Source of the DNA: JAFGVL01 sp964546015 | Lineage (GTDB): Bacteria; Bacteroidota; Bacteroidia; Bacteroidales; Paludibacteraceae | Direction: 5' to 3' | NCBI GenBank assembly: GCA_964546015.1 | Contig: CAZJHO010000003.1 | Location: 62,001-126,000, forward strand | Length of the DNA: 64,000 nt | Shown here: one piece after another, positions 60,845 to 64,000 of the stretch | Position numbering within the stretch: position 1 is the first letter of the stretch | Layout: every line of letters starts with the position of its first letter | Translations under genes and position numbers: made by a program | Notes under the pieces: generated by a model | The model's database searches: none | What the model saw: the letters and a program-made list of their open reading frames with translations, nothing else | What the model was told of the DNA's origin: nothing

Positions 60845-61258
60845 TTGGTAACTATAGACAAAATCTGCTTAAATAGATTCGGCTTAGGCATTCAGCCTAA
60901 GCCGAACCGTGGCTTCATTTTTCACACAATTTCTACGGCATTATGAGCATTGCAACAAAACTGTTCATAAAAATTATGAAATATCACATAGTCTATCTTT
61001 TCAGCGAGCAAAGTATCTTGATTATTTTTGCAATATATTCCTACCTCCATATCTTCTCCAAAAGTTTTAACAAATTATCACACTCTTCTCAAAAAATTTC
61101 CCCAAAGCTTATTCTCTTAACATATATCATAATAAAGTGTGATAAATTTACATAACATATTCTTTTTTTATAACTTATTAATATAAATTTTTATAATACA
61201 GGTTGTATTTTTGTAATTTCTGCAGTAGAATAAATACACCTATTTATATAAAATTAAA
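60845..61258. other. Non-coding gap with one perfect hairpin
   Basis: About 410 bp without a credible gene. TTCGGCTTAGGC (60878-60889) and GCCTAAGCCGAA (60895-60906) make a perfect 12-bp stem with a 5-nt ATTCA loop but no T run, so it is not a plain terminator. The rest is AT rich; a 70-codon open frame at 60943-61155 has no gene-like features. A -7 element TATTTTTG lies at 61206-61213 ahead of the next gene. Confidence 0.7.
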
Positions 61259-61951
61259 ATGAAAAAAAGACTTAGCATCCCATTGTTTCTTATTACTCTA
61301 AATATGCCTTTATTTGCCCAGCAGATAAAAGTGAGCGAATCCGAAAGGTGGTCGTTTCAATTAAAAAGTGGAATCTCGGCGTTGCGCGCTAATTATGATC
61401 ACGAAAAGGGTAAATTTGCTCGTGATTACAGCCCCGAATTCGGAATTGAAGTTGAACGGACTTTTAATCCGCTTATCGGAATTTCGTTGGAATATATGTA
61501 TCAAACTATTTTAACCGATTTGTATAATTCGCGAGTAAATCAATTAAATATTGTACTTCCGATGAATGTATCAAATCTATTTAGCCCTACTCGTGAATGG
61601 AATCTGGTAAATTTTTATCTTAATATGGGGGGCGGTATCGGTGTAGGTGGATATGATTCGTTCGTCTATAATGGGAAGAATTATGATGGTGTGTCACAGA
61701 AAATTGCGCTGAGCGCGACATTGGGGGTAAGTTGGGAATATAATGTGAGCAACGCATTAGCCATTGGGGCACAAATCCAGTATCGTTGGAACTCCAATAG
61801 CAACTACAAACCGGATGGGCTTCCGTCTGATTATGGCTCGAAAGATTTTTATACAGGTAATATAAACTTGCGCTACAAGTTTAAAGGAAAAGATAATATT
61901 CGTAATGCAACGCCAGCCCAATTCTTCAGAGGTATTATCCGTTGGAACTAA
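61259..61951 (+). CDS. Outer-membrane beta-barrel protein
   Basis: A 230-residue exported protein with a signal peptide ending at about residue 20 (LFAQQ). The rest has alternating hydrophobic strands with glycine turns (FQLKSGISALRANYD, FNPLIGISLEYMYQT, VNFYLNMGGGIGVGGYD, NINLRYKFKGKD), the pattern of an eight-strand porin-like or OmpA-type barrel, without the OmpA peptidoglycan domain. No specific function can be named. It is a single-gene unit ahead of the second 92-bp repeat. Confidence 0.75.
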   Translation: MKKRLSIPLFLITLNMPLFAQQIKVSESERWSFQLKSGISALRANYDHEKGKFARDYSPEFGIEVERTFNPLIGISLEYMYQTILTDLYNSRVNQLNIVLPMNVSNLFSPTREWNLVNFYLNMGGGIGVGGYDSFVYNGKNYDGVSQKIALSATLGVSWEYNVSNALAIGAQIQYRWNSNSNYKPDGLPSDYGSKDFYTGNINLRYKFKGKDNIRNATPAQFFRGIIRWN

Positions 61952-61960
61952 TTATCTTTT

Positions 61961-62053
61961 AACCTAAGTTCAATTATTAAATACCTGATATTGAGCGCAT
62001 TTTATCCCTACGGGACAAGCATATACTAGGAAAATGTTAATCGAACTCAGGTT
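61961..62053 (-). repeat. 92-bp repeat with terminal inverted repeats, copy 2
   Basis: It begins with AACCTAAGTT and ends with AACTCAGGTT; its reverse complement aligns over the whole length with 7839-7930, including the ATATGCTTGTCC core. Hence the two copies are in opposite orientation, 54 kb apart. It lies between the barrel gene and the murB terminator region. Confidence 0.75.
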
Positions 62054-62090
62054 TTTAATCTCAGTTCTATTAACAAACAATATATAACAA

Positions 62091-62128
62091 TAAGATTATT
62101 AATGTCCTACGGATAATTAATAATCTTA
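62091..62128 (-). terminator. AT-rich hairpin downstream of murB
   Basis: TAAGATTATTAAT (62091-62103) and ATTAATAATCTTA (62116-62128) form a perfect 13-bp stem with a GTCCTACGGATA loop. It lies 14 bp past the murB stop and may end transcription from both sides. Confidence 0.6.
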
Positions 62129-62141
62129 TTTAAAAAGCTTC

Positions 62142-63152
62142 TTACAGAAATATTACCTCCGGAAAAATAGCTATATCAAATTTTTCTTTTACAGCTTTTT
62201 GTATCAATTGAGATAATTCTACTACCTCAGTCCCGGTTGCTTTGCCTGTTCTATTCACTAATACAAGAGCTTGTTTGTCGTACACAGCAACATTTCCATA
62301 AGATTTACCCTTCCATCCGGATTGCTCTATAAGCCATGCTGCCGGAACTTTTATTTCTGTATCCGATAGTTTATAGTAAGGAATAGAGGAATATTCTTTT
62401 TGTAAACTTTGAAATTTTTCTATCGGAATAACCGGATTCTTGAAAAAACTACCGGCATTTCCCTGGTCTTTAGGATCGGGTATTTTACTTGTACGATTAC
62501 GCCAAATAGCTTCTCGGATAGTGTCGAAACGGATCTCGCAATTGCTCAACTCGTGTTGCAAAGTACCATAGCCCACTTGGTAACAAGGAACTTTGGATAA
62601 CTTATAAATAACATGTGTTACTATAAATTTCCCTTTCAATTCGTGCTTGAAGATGCTATCACGATAGTCGAATTTACATTCTTCGTTGGTTAAAACCTCT
62701 GTTGTAAGCGTATCCAGATTTAGTCCTTCCACCTGGTAAATCACATCTTTGGCTTCAACACCATAAGCTCCGATATTTTGCACGGGAGACGCGCCCACTT
62801 CGCCCGGAATAAAGGATAGATTCTCTACTCCTCCCCAGCCTTTTTTTACGGTATGCGACACAAAATCTTCCCAAATAACAGCAGCTCCTACTCGCACAAA
62901 AACAAAATCTTTATCTTCGTTTATCAAATCGATACCTTTTATTTGCGAATGCAGCAATGCCCCTTTAAAATCTTGTGTAAAAAGCAGATTACAGCCACCC
63001 CCGATACAATAAAATAACTTATCATTTAAAAATCCGGAACGGAAAAGTTCAATTAATTCCTGCACTGATTCATATTCGACGAAATAGTCGCACGAAACAT
63101 CTATACCAAACGAGTTATGATTCTTTAAAGGGAAGTTTTTTTGTATTTGCAT
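62142..63152 (-). CDS. murB: UDP-N-acetylenolpyruvoylglucosamine reductase
   Basis: A 336-residue FAD enzyme that makes UDP-MurNAc for peptidoglycan. FAD-binding GGGCNLLF and GVENLSFIPGEVGASPVQNIGAYG are present, as is the catalytic Ser/Glu region GNAGSFFKNP and a C-terminal FP(E)VIFL end, giving the long type I form. ATG 63152 is chosen; the upstream in-frame extension runs through its own promoter. Divergent from the TonB-C gene. Confidence 0.94.
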   Translation of the reverse strand: MQIQKNFPLKNHNSFGIDVSCDYFVEYESVQELIELFRSGFLNDKLFYCIGGGCNLLFTQDFKGALLHSQIKGIDLINEDKDFVFVRVGAAVIWEDFVSHTVKKGWGGVENLSFIPGEVGASPVQNIGAYGVEAKDVIYQVEGLNLDTLTTEVLTNEECKFDYRDSIFKHELKGKFIVTHVIYKLSKVPCYQVGYGTLQHELSNCEIRFDTIREAIWRNRTSKIPDPKDQGNAGSFFKNPVIPIEKFQSLQKEYSSIPYYKLSDTEIKVPAAWLIEQSGWKGKSYGNVAVYDKQALVLVNRTGKATGTEVVELSQLIQKAVKEKFDIAIFPEVIFL

Positions 63153-63178
63153 AACTTTACAGTCAAAAATTATTTTGG

Positions 63179-63208
63179 CAAAAGTAGTTGAATTTAATGA
63201 ATGGCAAA
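63179..63208 (-). promoter_or_regulatory. Promoter of murB
   Basis: On the minus strand TTTG (63205-63208), 18 bp and TACTTTTG (63179-63186), 26 nt before the start codon. It overlaps back-to-back with the divergent promoter at 63212-63240. Confidence 0.7.
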
Positions 63209-63211
63209 TTA

Positions 63212-63240
63212 TTGAAACATAAAATAGTTTTGTATTTTTG
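63212..63240 (+). promoter_or_regulatory. Promoter of the TonB-C gene
   Basis: TTG near 63212-63214, 18 bp and TATTTTTG at 63233-63240, 24 nt before the start codon. Confidence 0.55.
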
Positions 63241-63264
63241 TTGAACACTTCAAATAACTACCAT

Positions 63265-63699
63265 ATGAAGAAATCTGTAATTTGCATTTGTTATGTATTG
63301 TTTTTTCTTTTTTCTGTAAAAATATATGCCGATTCTGCAGACAGTATTCCTGCTATAGATTTAGAAAAACAAATTTTTGAGCAATCCGAAGTAATGAAAA
63401 AGGCTGAATTTCGAGGAGGAACTGATACAATGTTTCAATTTTTGGATGAAAACATTCAATATCCGGAAAATGTAGATAGAAGAGAATTTGAAGGAAGAGT
63501 GGTACTGATATCCTTTGTTGTTGAACGAGATGGCTATTTGAGTAATTTTAAATTCGTAGAACGAACGGACAGAGAATTGGAATTGGCAGCCCTTCAAACC
63601 ATTTTGCTAATGCCCCAATGGACGCCAGCAGAAACAGTAATTAACGGAAGCATACAAAAGGTAAGAAGCAAAATAACCTTACCAATCGTTTTTTTATAA
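63265..63699 (+). CDS. Exported TonB C-terminal domain protein
   Basis: A 144-residue exported protein: signal peptide (MKKSVICICYVLFFLFSVKIYA) followed by a short linker and a TonB C-terminal-like domain (about residues 55-144), with QYPENVDRREFEGRVVLISFVVERDGYLSNFKFVERTDRELELAAL and a final PIVFL strand. No proline-rich spacer or membrane anchor of true TonB is seen, so it is probably not an energy transducer. It is 11 bp from the next gene. The start at 63265 is chosen for the signal peptide. Confidence 0.82.
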   Translation: MKKSVICICYVLFFLFSVKIYADSADSIPAIDLEKQIFEQSEVMKKAEFRGGTDTMFQFLDENIQYPENVDRREFEGRVVLISFVVERDGYLSNFKFVERTDRELELAALQTILLMPQWTPAETVINGSIQKVRSKITLPIVFL

Positions 63700-63710
63700 A
63701 ATCTTTGATT

Positions 63711-64000
63711 ATGAAATATTTTCCTGAATCCGAACTAATTATAAATGGAGATGGCAGTATTTTCCATTTACATGTAAAACCCGAACAATTAGCCCAAAAA
63801 GTAATCTTAGTAGGCGATCCGGGCAGAGTACAAACGGTATCTTCGTTTTTTGACACGAAAGAGTGCGAAATAGAAAACCGCGAATTTAAAACCGTTACCG
63901 GAACTTACAAAGGAAAGCGCATCACGGTACTCTCTACCGGAATCGGGACAGATAACATCGATATTGTAATGAACGAACTGGACGCATTAGTTAATATCGA
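63711..64000 (+). CDS. Nucleoside phosphorylase, N-terminal part (runs off window)
   Basis: The first 96 codons of a gene that continues past the window. The visible part has KVILVGDPGRV, the phosphate-binding start of the PNP/UDP phosphorylase family, and VTGTYKGKRITVLSTGIGTDNIDIVMNEL, a conserved nucleoside-phosphorylase segment. Uridine phosphorylase is the likely type, but substrate specificity lies in the missing C-terminal part. It seems to be co-transcribed with the TonB-C gene. Confidence 0.85.
   Translation, partial: MKYFPESELIINGDGSIFHLHVKPEQLAQKVILVGDPGRVQTVSSFFDTKECEIENREFKTVTGTYKGKRITVLSTGIGTDNIDIVMNELDALVNI

Noticed and set aside
60943..61155. 70-codon open frame in the gap after flxA
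   Set aside because: AT-rich composition, no recognisable pattern, no start signal and no neighbour linkage.
63153..63248. Extended murB N-terminus
   Set aside because: It would run through the murB promoter at 63179-63208 and has no homology; the start at 63152 fits the family.
63265..63699. True TonB protein
   Set aside because: It has a cleavable-type signal and lacks the membrane anchor and proline-rich spacer; only the C-terminal domain type matches.

Overview
The window is a stretch of an AT-rich chromosome from a Bacteroidota bacterium, most likely an anaerobic, fermentative member of the Bacteroidales. The evidence is consistent: type III glutamine synthetase, a complex I operon with a fused nuoCD and no nuoEFG, a T9SS-type C-terminal domain, LptE/SecG/sigma-54-regulator synteny, an HU-like protein fused to LysM, and many promoters of the Bacteroidota form TTTG-N18-24-TAnnTTTG. 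No phage, CRISPR array or insertion sequence is present; most of the window is housekeeping and energy metabolism.

Layout. 1-3.3 kb: the edge of a TPP riboswitch reading out of the window, then leftward MBL hydrolase, rsmG, a lipoprotein and a ROK kinase. 3.4-7.7 kb: uvrB, a DUF4143 ATPase and a secreted T9SS-like protein. 8-10.2 kb: type III glutamine synthetase. 10.4-17.4 kb: methylmalonyl-CoA metabolism, with a leftward carboxyltransferase plus biotin carrier, an initiator-type tRNA-Met with a broken tandem copy, and a rightward operon of epimerase and Na+-pumping methylmalonyl-CoA decarboxylase. 17.4-24.2 kb: leftward fur, secG, lptE, sigma-54 activator, thioredoxin, rseP, dxr and an M23-like protein. 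24.4-29.4 kb: rightward sodB, menB, PepSY-like lipoprotein, Crp/Fnr regulator and metal P-type ATPase. 29.4-32.7 kb: TPR/PD40 protein, PiT transporter and its DUF47 partner. 32.8-43.5 kb: leftward nuoA-B-CD-H-I-J-K-L-M-N. 43.6-47.4 kb: tatA-tatC, a Tat-signal oxidoreductase and cinA. 47.4-51 kb: leftward DUF58/MoxR pair and two HU-type genes. 51-53 kb: ferritin and a DUF4861 protein. 53.3-60.8 kb: an hdrC-hdrB-hdrA-flxD-flxC-flxB-flxA operon interrupted by a four-helix-bundle gene. 61-64 kb: a beta-barrel protein, murB, a TonB-C protein and a truncated nucleoside phosphorylase.

How it works together. The genes suggest a propionate/succinate fermenter. Methylmalonyl-CoA epimerase and the biotin-dependent decarboxylase turn a decarboxylation into a sodium gradient. 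A complex I without its NADH-input module would take electrons from ferredoxin or another carrier. The HdrABC-FlxABCD complex is the predicted NADH-oxidising, flavin-bifurcating partner that could supply low-potential ferredoxin. Superoxide dismutase, ferritin and Fur fit oxygen and iron handling in an anaerobe.

The most unusual feature is in the spacers. More than a dozen intergenic gaps are built from degenerate 7-8 nt words, with a different word family in each gap or local cluster, usually arranged as two facing arms that could fold into a hairpin. In the hdr operon one such arm runs into the hdrB coding sequence and others flank the inserted four-helix-bundle gene. A 92-bp repeat with terminal inverted repeats occurs twice, and a third kind of inverted repeat lies between nuoK and nuoJ. 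All statements rest on reading the sequence; no database search was run.
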